Shown here: piece by piece, positions 52,989 to 63,600 of the stretch | Numbering within the stretch: position 1 is the stretch's first letter | Layout: each line of letters opens with the position of its first letter | Assembly (NCBI GenBank): GCA_040384325.1 | Contig: JAZKJL010000004.1 | Location: 124,001 to 188,000, forward strand | Direction of reading: 5' to 3' | Length of the DNA stretch: 64,000 bases | Source: JACMLX01 sp040384325 | GTDB lineage: Bacteria > Gemmatimonadota > Gemmatimonadetes > Gemmatimonadales > Gemmatimonadaceae | The notes under the pieces: generated by a model | What the model was told of the DNA's origin: nothing | The model's database searches: none | Seen by the model: the letters and a program-made list of their open reading frames with translations, nothing else | Translations under genes and position numbers: made by a program

Positions 52989-55900
52989 TCAGCTCTTCAC
53001 CAGCGAGCGCACCAGCGGTTCCGCCCACGAGAACAGGAACGAGCGCACGCTGGGAAACTCGGAACTGAGCAGTGCCAGCAGCGGGATCGCCCCGAACAGC
53101 GCCAGGTTGAGCACCATCGTGGTGTCCCACGACACCTTGCCCGGGTCGGTGCGCGTGATGCTGCTCAACACGTCGTCGCGGCTCATCTGCGTCATCACCA
53201 GGAACAGGATCGCCACGGTGCTGAGCAGCAGAGCGATGAACGCGAGCTTGGTGATGCCCTGCGGCTGGAAGGGATAGGACGACAGCAGCATCACCGACAG
53301 CAGCAGGGTGACGAGCAGGAAACTCGCCAGCAGCCGCAAGTCGTGCAGCACCGACTCGATGTAGCGCACGCACTCGATGGCGAGGAACTCCTCCGCCGTG
53401 CGGAGCGCCGCGCTGATCGGCTTTGCCGGCGCATGGGCCTCGATCGGGCGCGAGCCGCGCGGCGCCGCCGTGGTTTCGGTGGCGCGCCAGGCGGAGCGCA
53501 GCGCGCAGACGGTGCGCCGCACGTGCCGCATGCGGATGCGCTTGTCGAGTGCGCAGAAGTCACGATCGGCGTGCCGGTCGCGCCGTACGATAGACATCAG
53601 CGCCAACGACACGTCGCGATTGGCGGTGTCCTGGCCACCGGGCACCGCGGTGACGTAGGCCGGGTCCAGTTCCGAGACCTGCCGTCGGAACTTTCGCCAC
53701 CGTTCGCTGATCGACTGCAGGGTGGCGGCGCTCTCTCCATCGGCGAAGATGTTGAGGCGCGTGAGTTTCGACACGTGGCGTGGCAGTCGTCCGAAGGCGT
53801 TCACCAACGGCGTCTCGCCGAGCACCGACAGTGCGCTTTGCAGTGCGTGCCAGGTGGCTGCGATGCGGTACAGCGCCCACGCGCCCGTCACCAGCATCGA
53901 GAAGGTGCCGACCCAGAACAGCACGTCGTAGCTCCATGCCGCGCCGACCTGCTCCAGGACGAGCCGTTCCACCGAGCCGACGTGCTGCTGCACGATCAGC
54001 AGCAGGAGCACCAGCAGCGCCGCTGTGAGCGCGAAGCCGCTGCTGGTCGGATGGATGCGGAACAGCGACGCGCGCGCCGATTCCACGCAGTTTGCGGCAC
54101 GAGAGAGCGGGTCGGTGAGCGATCGCCCGAGCACCGACCGGGCGTGTGCCAGTGCCACCTCCTCGGTGGCGGTGGTGGCGCGGTGCAGGCGATGTGTGAC
54201 GCGCCATTGCCACGCGCTCCAGAGCGTGAAGCCGGCGCCGCAGAGCAGAAGCGGCAGTAGGGGCGACATCCCGCTCCAGATGTGCAGCGCGCGGTACGAG
54301 TACAGCAGGAAGTACGAGTCATCACCGATCGACATCTGCCGCAGCTGGACCGCGTACACGATGGTGAGCACGAAGTGCAGCAGCCCCACCAGTGCGATGA
54401 CACCGCGCCCGACGATCTCGCCCAGCCAGCGCAGCTGCGCGATCCGTCCGCGACGGAAGATGAAGCGGGTCACCTTCGGACTGGTCGCATCCTCGTAGGC
54501 GCCCTTCCGCCAGTCGGGGCTGAAGAAGGCATACCGCAGCCCCTCGGCGCTGCTGCGACCCAGCAGCCGCAGCACGTCGGCGATGCCCACCACCACCGAG
54601 ACCAGCGCGGTCGTGACCACCAGCCAGACGAACACCCGCCCGGGCCACTCCATGTAGAGCAGCAGCATGGTGGCTGCGATCGGGATGAACATGCCGCACA
54701 TCGCGATCACCAGCAGCGTGGCATAGATCCGTTCGTGGATCAGGAGCGACCACGTCTCGACGCGCCGATACGCGATCTCGAGGCGGGGGCTGTCGCGGCG
54801 CGGCGCAGGCCCGATCGGGTTGCGCGTCGCGATCACCACCACGCAGCAGATGAGCAGGAGCAGGCCGAGGAACACCACCGCGAGGCGCGGTGTCGTGTGG
54901 CTGCCGCGGGCGTCGAGCAACCGCGGATGTCGGTCGGTCACCGGGCTGGCGTCGGTGCCGAAGTAGCCGAGGAAGGCCGAGCCGGTGGCGGTCACGGTGA
55001 TCGGCACGAAGGCGCCGTTCGCCACTGCGGTCAGCCAGATCGGTGGTGTCGCGGCTGCCGAGCCCTGATGGCTGATCGGCGAGTCGAACTCGATGCGGCT
55101 GGACGGCAGCCCGAGGAGCGTGAGGACGCTGTTGTAGGTGCCGAGGGCGGCGTCGTTCGACAGCGCCAGCAACTCGCTCGGCACCACGTCGTCGTTACCG
55201 CGGCCCCACCACTGGTTCTCGAGGAACAGCGGGTAGCTGGTGAGCACCAGCGTGCCATTGAGTTGCCGCGAATGTTCCGGTCGCAACAGCAGCCGGTGGC
55301 CCTGGAAGATGATCACCTGTGCGTCGCGATTCCGCTGCCGGAGTTCGCGTGCCAGCAGCAGCTGGTCGCGGATGTCGGTGGCCTGGATGATCACCGCGCG
55401 GATCTCGTGTTCGTCGAGGACGCGCACGATTTCGTCGAGGATCAGCTCCAGCGTGGGCACGGTGAGCACCGAGATCACCGGCGGGTTCTCGCGCGGGCGT
55501 GACTTGTCGCGCAACTCGAGTCGCGTGCGGGCCGCCTGGCTGAGACCGGGGATCGCACCGAGGGCGCCCGCGTCGAGTGGTGTATCGCCGACCTCGTTGC
55601 GCAGGCTGGCGATGTTGAGCGGAAAGGTGATGCTGAGGTAGCCGGGAGAATTGCGCTTCTGCTCGTCGCTCGCGAAGGCGTACTGCGTGGAGCTTTCGTG
55701 CAGCGTCGCGACCTGTTCCGGCCGCAGGCCGATGTGGCGGAGCGCGACGTCGAGCACCGCCTGCATCGCCTCGTCGGAATTCAGCGTCGCCTGGAAGCGG
55801 ATCGGCACCCCGTCGGTGGTGCCCGAGAGGGTGCGCAGGTTGCCGGCGTTGGTGGCGGAGCCGGTCACGATGCGTACGCCGCGCAGTCCACGATCCACGA

Positions 55901-56660
55901 AGCGGATCGCGTCGTCGATGGCGAGCCGCAACGATGGTGCGGCGCCGGAGAAGATCGGTCCCGCCACCAGCAGCGTGTCACGCACTGCTGCCGGCACGAT
56001 GAACAGGCTGCTGTCGCTGAGCAGCAGCCGGCGTTCGCGCACCGCGGTCAGGAACGCTTCCTTGTGCTCGCCTGTCGTGGGCAATTCACTGACCAGGTAG
56101 AGCAGGGCCAGCTTGTGCTGCGTCGGGTCGGCGCTGCGGAACAGCAGCACACCGGGATAGAACTCGTGCAACGTGACGCGCTGCGTGTCGGCGCGGGCGC
56201 CGCCGTCGAGCACCACCTGCACGCTGTCGGCGGCCGACGGCAGCCAGTAGCGATCCGGCACGTAGCCGGCGGCGCCCATCGAGCGTCGCAGGGCCTCGAG
56301 GTAGGCGTCGTAGGCCCAGTCGAGGTGCGAATCGACCGGATCGGGTACGGAGGCGATCAGCACCTGCAGCGTGTCGCGCACGGCGGCACGAGCACCACAG
56401 GCGATCGGCGGCAAGCCGGGCGCACAGCCGACGCGGCGTCGCGAGTAGTCCTCGAGGAGCGCGGCGCCGTGCCGGTAGGAGGCGCGCACGCCGTCGGAGG
56501 AGCCGAGGACGACGCGCACCAGTTCGCCGCGCACGGCCGGTGCGCTGGTGACCGTCGATTGCGGTGTGGAACGCGCGGTCTGGTTGGCGCTGAGGGCGGC
56601 GATGATCGCGCCGACGCCAGCCAGGCCAGCGATGCTGAATCCAACGGAACGACCTTCCAT
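52989..56660 (-). CDS. Giant membrane protein with large periplasmic domain, unknown function
   Basis: A 1,223-residue protein that I cannot assign. It has one N-terminal helix (about 7-25), then about 560 periplasmic residues with Rossmann-like strand/helix alternation (LLVAGPIFSGAAPSLRL, VRIVTGSATNAG, VISVLTVPTLELILDEIVRV, AVIIQATDIRDQLLLAREL, NGTLVLTSYPLF) that recall a type I periplasmic binding-protein-like domain. Then follow about ten helices (592-612, 641-668, 676-698, 751-772, 795-815, 873-890, 910-930, 1108-1128, 1135-1155, 1180-1198) with cytoplasmic basic loops. No kinase, nuclease or protease motif is seen. ATG at 56660 is chosen; an upstream frame is open to 56735. A sensory or transport role is inference. 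Confidence 0.75.
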   Translation of the reverse strand: MEGRSVGFSIAGLAGVGAIIAALSANQTARSTPQSTVTSAPAVRGELVRVVLGSSDGVRASYRHGAALLEDYSRRRVGCAPGLPPIACGARAAVRDTLQVLIASVPDPVDSHLDWAYDAYLEALRRSMGAAGYVPDRYWLPSAADSVQVVLDGGARADTQRVTLHEFYPGVLLFRSADPTQHKLALLYLVSELPTTGEHKEAFLTAVRERRLLLSDSSLFIVPAAVRDTLLVAGPIFSGAAPSLRLAIDDAIRFVDRGLRGVRIVTGSATNAGNLRTLSGTTDGVPIRFQATLNSDEAMQAVLDVALRHIGLRPEQVATLHESSTQYAFASDEQKRNSPGYLSITFPLNIASLRNEVGDTPLDAGALGAIPGLSQAARTRLELRDKSRPRENPPVISVLTVPTLELILDEIVRVLDEHEIRAVIIQATDIRDQLLLARELRQRNRDAQVIIFQGHRLLLRPEHSRQLNGTLVLTSYPLFLENQWWGRGNDDVVPSELLALSNDAALGTYNSVLTLLGLPSSRIEFDSPISHQGSAAATPPIWLTAVANGAFVPITVTATGSAFLGYFGTDASPVTDRHPRLLDARGSHTTPRLAVVFLGLLLLICCVVVIATRNPIGPAPRRDSPRLEIAYRRVETWSLLIHERIYATLLVIAMCGMFIPIAATMLLLYMEWPGRVFVWLVVTTALVSVVVGIADVLRLLGRSSAEGLRYAFFSPDWRKGAYEDATSPKVTRFIFRRGRIAQLRWLGEIVGRGVIALVGLLHFVLTIVYAVQLRQMSIGDDSYFLLYSYRALHIWSGMSPLLPLLLCGAGFTLWSAWQWRVTHRLHRATTATEEVALAHARSVLGRSLTDPLSRAANCVESARASLFRIHPTSSGFALTAALLVLLLLIVQQHVGSVERLVLEQVGAAWSYDVLFWVGTFSMLVTGAWALYRIAATWHALQSALSVLGETPLVNAFGRLPRHVSKLTRLNIFADGESAATLQSISERWRKFRRQVSELDPAYVTAVPGGQDTANRDVSLALMSIVRRDRHADRDFCALDKRIRMRHVRRTVCALRSAWRATETTAAPRGSRPIEAHAPAKPISAALRTAEEFLAIECVRYIESVLHDLRLLASFLLVTLLLSVMLLSSYPFQPQGITKLAFIALLLSTVAILFLVMTQMSRDDVLSSITRTDPGKVSWDTTMVLNLALFGAIPLLALLSSEFPSVRSFLFSWAEPLVRSLVKS

Positions 56661-56922
56661 GTCGACCCTCGCTGGGGAGGAGCGAGCGTGCCGGGTGACA
56701 GGGGAGGGACGTGACGATCGGAGTGCGTTTCTCACACCAGCGTGAGGCTACGAGAGGCGCGCTCAGCGGTCTCGACGATGCGCGTCCGTCGCGGCCTTCG
56801 GGCCTCGCTACTGCCGATTCGACTTTGGCGTGGCATGCGTCATTTGCGATTTCGGTGCATTCGGCGCTTCATTCCGAGCACCGCTCCTCCGTCGCCGTCC
56901 TCCCGCGCCGCCCGAGACACGC

Positions 56923-58407
56923 ATGCCTGCACGACTGCGCCTCAACACCCGTCTCGCCTCGCTCCTGCTCGCAGTGCCGGTCGTGCTTCAGGCGCAGGCA
57001 CCGGCACCGGTGGTGGTACGCGTGCAGGGTACGGTGATCGACAGTGTCGCGATGAAACCGTTGGTGGGCGCGCTGGTGCGGATCGTCCGAGCGGATGACC
57101 CGTCGCAGGGCCGCACCGCCACCAGCGACTCGTCGGGTGCCTTCAGGTACGACAGCGTACCGGCGGGTGTGTGGCTGGCGTCGTTCCTGCACCCCACGCT
57201 CGACTCGCTCCGTCTCGAACCCGGTGTGATTCGGCTGGAGATTTCCGAGTCCGGCACGGTGATGATGCCACTTGGCCTGCCGTCGGCGCGCACGTTGGTC
57301 GTGATGGTCTGCGGAAGTCGCGTGGCGTCGGATGCGGGCGTCATCATCGGCGAGGTGCGTGGTGCGGGTGACGACGCACCGCTGGCGGGTGCGAGCGTGG
57401 AGGTGGAGTGGCCGGAATGGGTGCTGGGAAAGAAGTCGCTCACCACCGAGATGGTGCGGCGGAAGGCGGTGACCGACTCGCTCGGGCGCTACACGCTCTG
57501 TGGCGCGCCGTCCGGCAGCACGCTGCGTGCGGCGAGTTGGAGCGCGCAGGATTCCGCGGGTGTGGTGGAAATTGCGGTGCCGGCGTCGGGGTATGCGGTG
57601 CAGGATTTCTCGATCGGGCGTGCAGAGTACGTCGACGCACCCGCTGACTTGCTTGGCGCGCCGGCCGGTGCCGCCCGCCTGCGTCGCGGGCGGGCGCAAT
57701 TGCGCGGCCAGATCACGACCACCAGTGGAGCGCCGCTGCCCAGCGCCATCGTGCGCGTGATCGGCAGCGGATCCACCGTGCGGACGTCGGCCACCGGGGA
57801 GTTTCGGATCACCGATGCAGTGGCCGGCACGCAGAGTGTCGAAGTGCGAGCGATCGGCTATTCACCCGCCCGGCGGACATTGCGGCTGACCGATGGTACG
57901 GAGGCGGAGGTCGCGATGCGGCTGGCCGTGCGCAACGTGGAGCTGGACACGGTGCGTGTGATGGCAGGACGCGAGATCCCGTTCGATGTGCAGGGCATCG
58001 AACGACGTTGGCGCACGGGACTGGGGCGGTTTCTCGATGGCAAGACGGTAGCTGAGCGTTCGACGCTGTACACGACTGACGCACTGCGCGGTATGCCTGG
58101 AGTGGCTCTGCTACCAGTGCAGCAGGGGTTCGGCCAGGGTGTGTACATGCGGAACAGCATGGGGCAGGAATGCCGCGCCATGATGTTCGTGGACGGAATG
58201 CCGTTGGACGCTGCGGGCCGAGGCGGATTGTCGCTCGACGAGACGATTCGTCCTGACATGGTCGCGGCTGTCGAGGTCTACAACCGACCGACTCTTGTGC
58301 CGGCCGAGTACCTGACGATGGCGCGGAGTTGCGGAGTGGTGGCCGTATGGACCAAGCAAGGCACCGGCAACGTACCGGTGCTGCCGCCCAAGTCGTCTCG
58401 CCGTTAG
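56923..58407 (+). CDS. Plug-only TonB-type protein, paralogue of the 50383 gene
   Basis: A 494-residue protein colinear with the 50383 gene: signal peptide (ending VLQAQ), two carboxypeptidase-regulatory domains (about 33-125 and 255-325), and a plug-like end (about 377-479: DALRGMPGVALLPV, MMFVDGMPL, VAAVEVYNRPTLVPAEYL). Shared blocks include SFLHP, LDSLRLEPGV, VEVEWPEWVL, RRWRTG and MR-S and the four Cys at 130, 193, 417 and 470. It has no following barrel. It lies divergent to the giant membrane protein; about 262 bp between contain no other gene. The GMC gene stops 4 bp inside its 3' end (58404). Confidence 0.85.
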   Translation: MPARLRLNTRLASLLLAVPVVLQAQAPAPVVVRVQGTVIDSVAMKPLVGALVRIVRADDPSQGRTATSDSSGAFRYDSVPAGVWLASFLHPTLDSLRLEPGVIRLEISESGTVMMPLGLPSARTLVVMVCGSRVASDAGVIIGEVRGAGDDAPLAGASVEVEWPEWVLGKKSLTTEMVRRKAVTDSLGRYTLCGAPSGSTLRAASWSAQDSAGVVEIAVPASGYAVQDFSIGRAEYVDAPADLLGAPAGAARLRRGRAQLRGQITTTSGAPLPSAIVRVIGSGSTVRTSATGEFRITDAVAGTQSVEVRAIGYSPARRTLRLTDGTEAEVAMRLAVRNVELDTVRVMAGREIPFDVQGIERRWRTGLGRFLDGKTVAERSTLYTTDALRGMPGVALLPVQQGFGQGVYMRNSMGQECRAMMFVDGMPLDAAGRGGLSLDETIRPDMVAAVEVYNRPTLVPAEYLTMARSCGVVAVWTKQGTGNVPVLPPKSSRR

Positions 58408-59999
58408 TCCTTCGCGATCGCCGACGCCGTCCGCAACCCGTTCGCCACGAACGTCAGCGTGCCGTTGCAGCAACTCGCCGTCGGCTGCGTCGGTGCGCCG
58501 GCGACCCACAGGTTTTCGTGATCGTGCGCGCGACCCCACTTGTCCACCACGCTGCTCGCGGGATCGTCGCCCATGCGGCAGCCACCCGCGGGATGTTCCT
58601 GCCCCAGGTCGTTGACGCTGTTCTCCATCTTGAGCACCGAGCCACCGCCGGCCTTCGCCATCTTCCGGAACAGCGCTGCGATCTGCTCCTCCTGCCACGG
58701 CTTGAGGGCGGCACTCTGCGGTGCGTCACGGAACGCCATCGTGGGCATCGGGTCGCCGAAGCGGTTGGTGCGCGCCGCGTCGAGCGTCAGCTTGCTCTCG
58801 CGGTCGGGCAGCACGTCGTAATACGCGCGCACACGCGCGGTGGCACCTTTGGCGCGCGCGCGCCAGTCGTTGAGCAGCGCATCACCGAGCAGCGGATTGC
58901 CGGCGTCGTCGCGCAGCCGTGGCTCGCGCCCCACGCTCGATTCCCACAGCCGCAGGTCGTGCCGCAGGTAGCGCCCGCTCTTCGGCACCCGCATGAACTG
59001 CTTCGACACCAGCGAGTGCTGCACGTTGATGCCGGGATACAGCTCCATCGGCAGCGTCAGGTAGGCGTTCACGTTGCGGTGACCGGCGAGATACTTGCCC
59101 ACCAGGCCACTGCGGTTGGCCAGCCCGTCGGGATGCGCGGCATCGCGCGAGAGCAGGAGCAGGTGCGGTGACCACGCGAATCCCGCTGCCAGCACGAACG
59201 TCTTCGCCGTGATCGTCACCTCCTCGCCACCCGCATCGGTGCGGTTGCCGGTGGCGCGCAGGATCGCACCGGTCTTTGCATCGGCCACCAGCCGACGCAC
59301 CAGCGTCTCCGTGACGAGCGTCACCTTGCCGTCGCGCACCAGCGCATCCCAGGTGAAGTCCGGTGAGTACTTGGCACCGGTCGGGCACACCGGATAACAG
59401 GTGTCGCAGCGCTGGCACTGCGAGCGTCCGTCGCGCGCCACCGACAGCTTCGCACTCGGTGTGCTCCAGCTGGCGATTTCGGCGCTTGTCGCGAAGGCCT
59501 GCAGCTGCTTCAGGTTGTGGTTCACCGGCAGGGGCGGCAGCGGATACGGCTTGCCGCGTGGATCGAGCGCCACCGGGCCCTGTTCGCCGGCCACGCCCAT
59601 CCGCTCTTCGGCTTCCTGGTAGAACGGGTCCAGCTCGTCGTAGTCGAACGGCCAGTCGTCGCCGAGACCGTACAGCGACTTGACGCGGAAATCTTCCGGC
59701 GAATAGCGCGGCGACACACCACCCCAGTGCATCGCCAACCCGCCCACCGTCATGCTGGGCGAGAATCCCCACGTCGTGCCGTACGCGTTCTGGTCGTCGA
59801 GGTGGTCCTGCTTCCACGGACTTTCGCCGTACGCCATGTATCGTGCGCGCGCCTTGGTCCGCTCGGTCAGCGGTGTAGTCGGCTTGCCGGCCTCGATGAC
59901 GGTGATGCTGCGCCTGGTCGACTCGGCGAGCTTGGCTGCCATCAGCGCGGCGGTGATGCCGCTGCCGATGATGAGGATGTCGGCGTCGATGGACTTCAT
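58404..59999 (-). CDS. GMC-family FAD-dependent oxidoreductase
   Basis: A 531-residue enzyme. FAD site IIGSGITAALMAAKLAE at the N-terminus, GGLAMHWGGVSPRYSPEDF, a Cys-rich C-Q-R-C-D-T-C-Y-P-V-C-P-T-G-A-K segment as in gluconate/fructose dehydrogenase-type GMC proteins, then HPAGGCRMGDDP and C-terminal SCCNGTLTFVANG with conserved Asn. These enzymes oxidise alcohols or sugars and pass electrons to a membrane acceptor. Its ATG overlaps the small-subunit gene stop (ATGA at 59996-59999), so both make one complex. The substrate is not readable from sequence. Confidence 0.92.
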   Translation of the reverse strand: MKSIDADILIIGSGITAALMAAKLAESTRRSITVIEAGKPTTPLTERTKARARYMAYGESPWKQDHLDDQNAYGTTWGFSPSMTVGGLAMHWGGVSPRYSPEDFRVKSLYGLGDDWPFDYDELDPFYQEAEERMGVAGEQGPVALDPRGKPYPLPPLPVNHNLKQLQAFATSAEIASWSTPSAKLSVARDGRSQCQRCDTCYPVCPTGAKYSPDFTWDALVRDGKVTLVTETLVRRLVADAKTGAILRATGNRTDAGGEEVTITAKTFVLAAGFAWSPHLLLLSRDAAHPDGLANRSGLVGKYLAGHRNVNAYLTLPMELYPGINVQHSLVSKQFMRVPKSGRYLRHDLRLWESSVGREPRLRDDAGNPLLGDALLNDWRARAKGATARVRAYYDVLPDRESKLTLDAARTNRFGDPMPTMAFRDAPQSAALKPWQEEQIAALFRKMAKAGGGSVLKMENSVNDLGQEHPAGGCRMGDDPASSVVDKWGRAHDHENLWVAGAPTQPTASCCNGTLTFVANGLRTASAIAKD

Positions 60000-60625
60000 G
60001 CGCGCAACCCCGTGATCGGCAGCGGCTTGGCGTTCGCATCACCCAGCACCCGACAGGTGCCGCCCTGCACCTTCGCGCCGAGCGCGAGGTCGTGCGCGTC
60101 CGGGCTGGCAGCCCAGTGCGCGAGCAGCGCCACGGCAATGTGCGGCGCGTCGAGCGGCGCGGGCAGGCGATCGCCCGGCGCGGTGCGCATCGCACCGACG
60201 AGCATCTCGCGCCGCACGTCGGCATCCAGCTGCGTGAACGGCTTCCGTCGCGAGCGACGCGCCAGCAGGTCGAGCGCGGTCAGCTGCGCGCGCCACGCTG
60301 GCGCCGGATCGGCGGGCAGGTACCGGATGTCGGCGTAGCCGTAGCCGTGCATCTCTTCGGCCACCGGATCGTAGCCGTTGGCCCAGGCGACGAAGTTGGA
60401 CACCGCCACTTCCTGCCCTCGGGCACCGAGTTCGGCGGGCAGCACCACGCTGCCGACGGCATCCAGAATCGCGCGATCGAAGCCGGTGTCACGATCCGTG
60501 CTCGCCGCACCGGACGGTGGTGGCAGGCGCGTCTCGAGTTCACATCCCGCCGCCGCCGACACCGCCAGTGCGCCGGCCAGCTTGAGGAAGGTGCGGCGAC
60601 CACCGGGTGCGGGTGTGTCCTGCAT
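59996..60625 (-). CDS. Gluconate 2-dehydrogenase-type subunit 3 (Tat-exported)
   Basis: A 209-residue protein. The N-terminus has a Tat motif (GGRRTFLKLAGAL) ending in a lipobox-like AAAGC, then the subunit-3 domain of about 45-205 with FDRAILDAVGSVVLPAELG, VSNFVAWANGYDPVAEEM, FTQLDADVRREML. In relatives this small subunit carries the large GMC subunit through the Tat system and anchors it at the periplasmic face of the membrane. It is coupled to the GMC gene and lies 3 bp beyond the amidohydrolase stop (60628), so a three-gene order is seen. Confidence 0.9.
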   Translation of the reverse strand: MQDTPAPGGRRTFLKLAGALAVSAAAGCELETRLPPPSGAASTDRDTGFDRAILDAVGSVVLPAELGARGQEVAVSNFVAWANGYDPVAEEMHGYGYADIRYLPADPAPAWRAQLTALDLLARRSRRKPFTQLDADVRREMLVGAMRTAPGDRLPAPLDAPHIAVALLAHWAASPDAHDLALGAKVQGGTCRVLGDANAKPLPITGLRA

Positions 60626-60627
60626 GG

Positions 60628-63600
60628 TCAGCGCACCCCGGCCTTGGTGACGGGCATCGTCGGTCGGTTCGGCACATCGGGTCCGGCCTTCTTCGTCGGA
60701 TGCAGCTCGGCCAGTGTGCTGGCGTCGTACAGCCGTCCGTTCTTCATCACGTAACGCAACGTGTTGGTGTTGCGGAGGTCGGCCAGCGGGTCCTTCGTCA
60801 GCACGACCAGGTCGGCCAGCTTGCCCACTTCCAGCGAACCCACGTCGCCCTGCAGTCCGATCGCCTGCGCACCCATCGCCGTGGCCACACGCAGCGCTTC
60901 GTGCGTCGTCATGCCGCCGGACGCCATCGCCCACAGTTCCCAGTGATAGCCGAGGCCCTGCAGCTGACCGTGGCTGCCGATGCCGAGCCGTCCGCCAGCG
61001 CGCAGGATGCCGGTGGCGTCGGTGGCGAGCTTGGGGAAGACGTATTCCTCGTCACGGAACCAGCCACCCATCGTGCCACCGCCCGGCATGCTGGCCATGC
61101 GGCGACGCGTCTTGGTGGCCAGTTCCTCGTAGGCGGTGAACGTCTGCAGCTTGGTGTCGGCGTACGGGTTCTCCTTGGTGTAGAACCAGTTCTCGCCCCA
61201 CGGCCCGCCGTAGTTCACCAGCAGCGTCGGTGTATAGGTGCGATTCGACCACGCCATGAACGAGGTCACGTCGCGCCCCAGCGGCGTGATGCCCATCGAG
61301 TGCTCGAGGCCCGGATAGCCATCCAGCGTCTCGGAGAGGTTGAGCTTCACGTCGAGTGACCCTTCGGTGGTCGGCATCAGTTGCTGCTCGCGCGCCGCCT
61401 TGATGATCCACTGTCGCACCTGCCGCACGCCGGCCACGTACATCTTGATCGTCTTCGTGTCGTAGTAGCTGCTGTAGCGTTTCAGCATGCTGCGCGCATG
61501 CTCCTGGTCGCGGATCTGGTCCTGGTCGAAGATGCCGGGGCCGGTGGAGTAGATGCGCGGTCCCATGATCTGTCCCGACTCCACCATGTCCTGGTACGTC
61601 AACACGTCGGTGGTGGCGGTCTGCGGATCACGGGTGGTGGTCACGCCATACGCGAGGTTGGCGAGATACGCCCACGGCTGCGTCTCGTGAATCGTGCCAC
61701 GTTCGGCGCGCAGGTGCGCATGTGTGTCCACGAAGCCGGGCATGATGGTCGTGCCGGCCATGTCCATCGAGGTGGCGCCGGCGGGGATCGTCACCGTACC
61801 GGCAGCACCGACTGCCGCGATGCGGTTGTCGCGGATGACGATGTCGCCGTTCGCGATCACCTCGTCACCCTTCATGGTGATGATGCGCGCGTTGCGCAGC
61901 ACCACCGTGCCACGAGGCAGGTCGCGCGTGGCCTGCAACAGGATTCGACGCTCGGCGGGGACGTACGGCTTCGGGCGCAGGCTGTCGGGGATGGTGGAGT
62001 CGCGACGTGCGCCATTGAGTGCGTCACGCGCGACGGCCGAGTCGAGCTCGTAGACCACGTGCGCATTCCCGATCGACCAGTGCACCCGGCGGCCATCCGA
62101 TGACCAGGCGGGGAACTGCCCACCGATGTCGGTCAGCTTCCGCACCGGCACCACGGCGGTGTTGGGATCGGCGACGCTCACGCTCGGCTGCACGCCGCGC
62201 GGCGGCACGATCACGGTGTAGAAGTCGCTGTTGATCTGCGCCAGTGCGTAGTCGCCACTGGGCGAGATCATAGTCAGCGTGGCCGGCGGGCCGGGAGAGT
62301 TCGGCTCCTCCGGCGTACGCGGCGCCTCGAGCTCCGACAGGTCGTGATCATCGCCACCGGTACCGGCTGACGGGCCGGTCACGCGCAGGTGACGCTGCTC
62401 GTCGCTGCCGTCCCAGCGGATCGACACCAGGCCGTTCTGCGTGGACGACAGGTAGATGCGCGCCGTGTCGCGTGAGAAGTGCGGCTTGCTGCGTCCGGCG
62501 GCGCGTGCGATCACGGTCGCGGCGCTGCCTTCAGCCGACGTCGGCGCGGCCGGATACCAGACGATGCTCGACGTGCCCGTCACGCCGGTCTGGTCACGAC
62601 GACCCTGCGCGCCGGTCTGCGTGAGCACGATCCGCGAGCCGTTGTGCGACCAGGCGGGCTGGCGCAGCGTGCCAGCGCCGCGACTGAGCGCCACCACCGC
62701 ACCCGTGCGGGCGCCGGTCATGCTCGCCTTGTACAAACGACCACCGGCGTTCGTCCACGTCACCCAGGCCAGCGAACGGCCGTCGGGCGACCATGCCGGA
62801 TCGGCCTCGATCGCGCCCAGCGTGCTCACGCGACGCGGCGTGCCCGACGGCCACTCCATCACGTACAGCCGATCCATGCTGATGAACGCCAGCAGCTTGC
62901 CATCGGGGGACGGGACGGCGTCACGGATCTGGCGCACGGTGAACTGCGTGCTGTCGGAGATCGGATAGCGGAACGCGAGTTCCGGCCCCGCATCCACCGA
63001 CGCCTGCACACGGAACGGGATCTCGGTCTGGCCGCTGCCGTCCACCGGCACGCGCCAGATGCGATTGCCGTAGCTGGCGACGAGCTCCTTCGAGTCGGGC
63101 GTGAAGCTCATGCCCGGCAACGCATCCATCGGCGCGCGCGATTCCATCTCGTCACGCTGCGTGGGGTAGGCCAGCCAGCGTTCGTCACCGGTGGCAAGAT
63201 CGCGGATGCGAAGGCCCGTCTTCTCCTCGTGGCGCGAGCCGTACACCAGCCAGCGACCGTCACCACTGAGCGTCGGACGCACCGCCGATCCATACCGCGA
63301 CGACATCGGCTCGCGTTCGCCGGTGTCACGGTTGTAGGCCCATACCTGATACTGCGGGAACTGCGCGTTGTAGTTCCAGGCGCCAGTCCGCTGCGTGTAC
63401 CAGATCGTCTTGCCGTCATGACTGAAGGCCGCACCGGCCTGCTGCACCGCCGTGCCCTGCGGCGTCGGCACCGGATCGGCATAGAGCGCGATGCCGTTGC
63501 CGCCGTCCACGTGATACTGCCAGAGCTTCGGCAAGCCACCGCGGAAACCACCCTTGCTGGCCACGATGTACTTGCCATCGGGCGACCAGTCGGGCGAGAG

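Noticed and set aside
54282..55502. 406-codon plus-strand open frame inside the giant membrane protein gene
   Set aside because: Low-complexity Gln/Arg/His translation and no start signal; the membrane-helix pattern on the minus strand is coherent.
50383..58407. Defence island or toxin-antitoxin pair
   Set aside because: No nuclease, NTPase, RT or effector motif was seen in the giant protein or its neighbours; the winged-helix protein alone is not enough.
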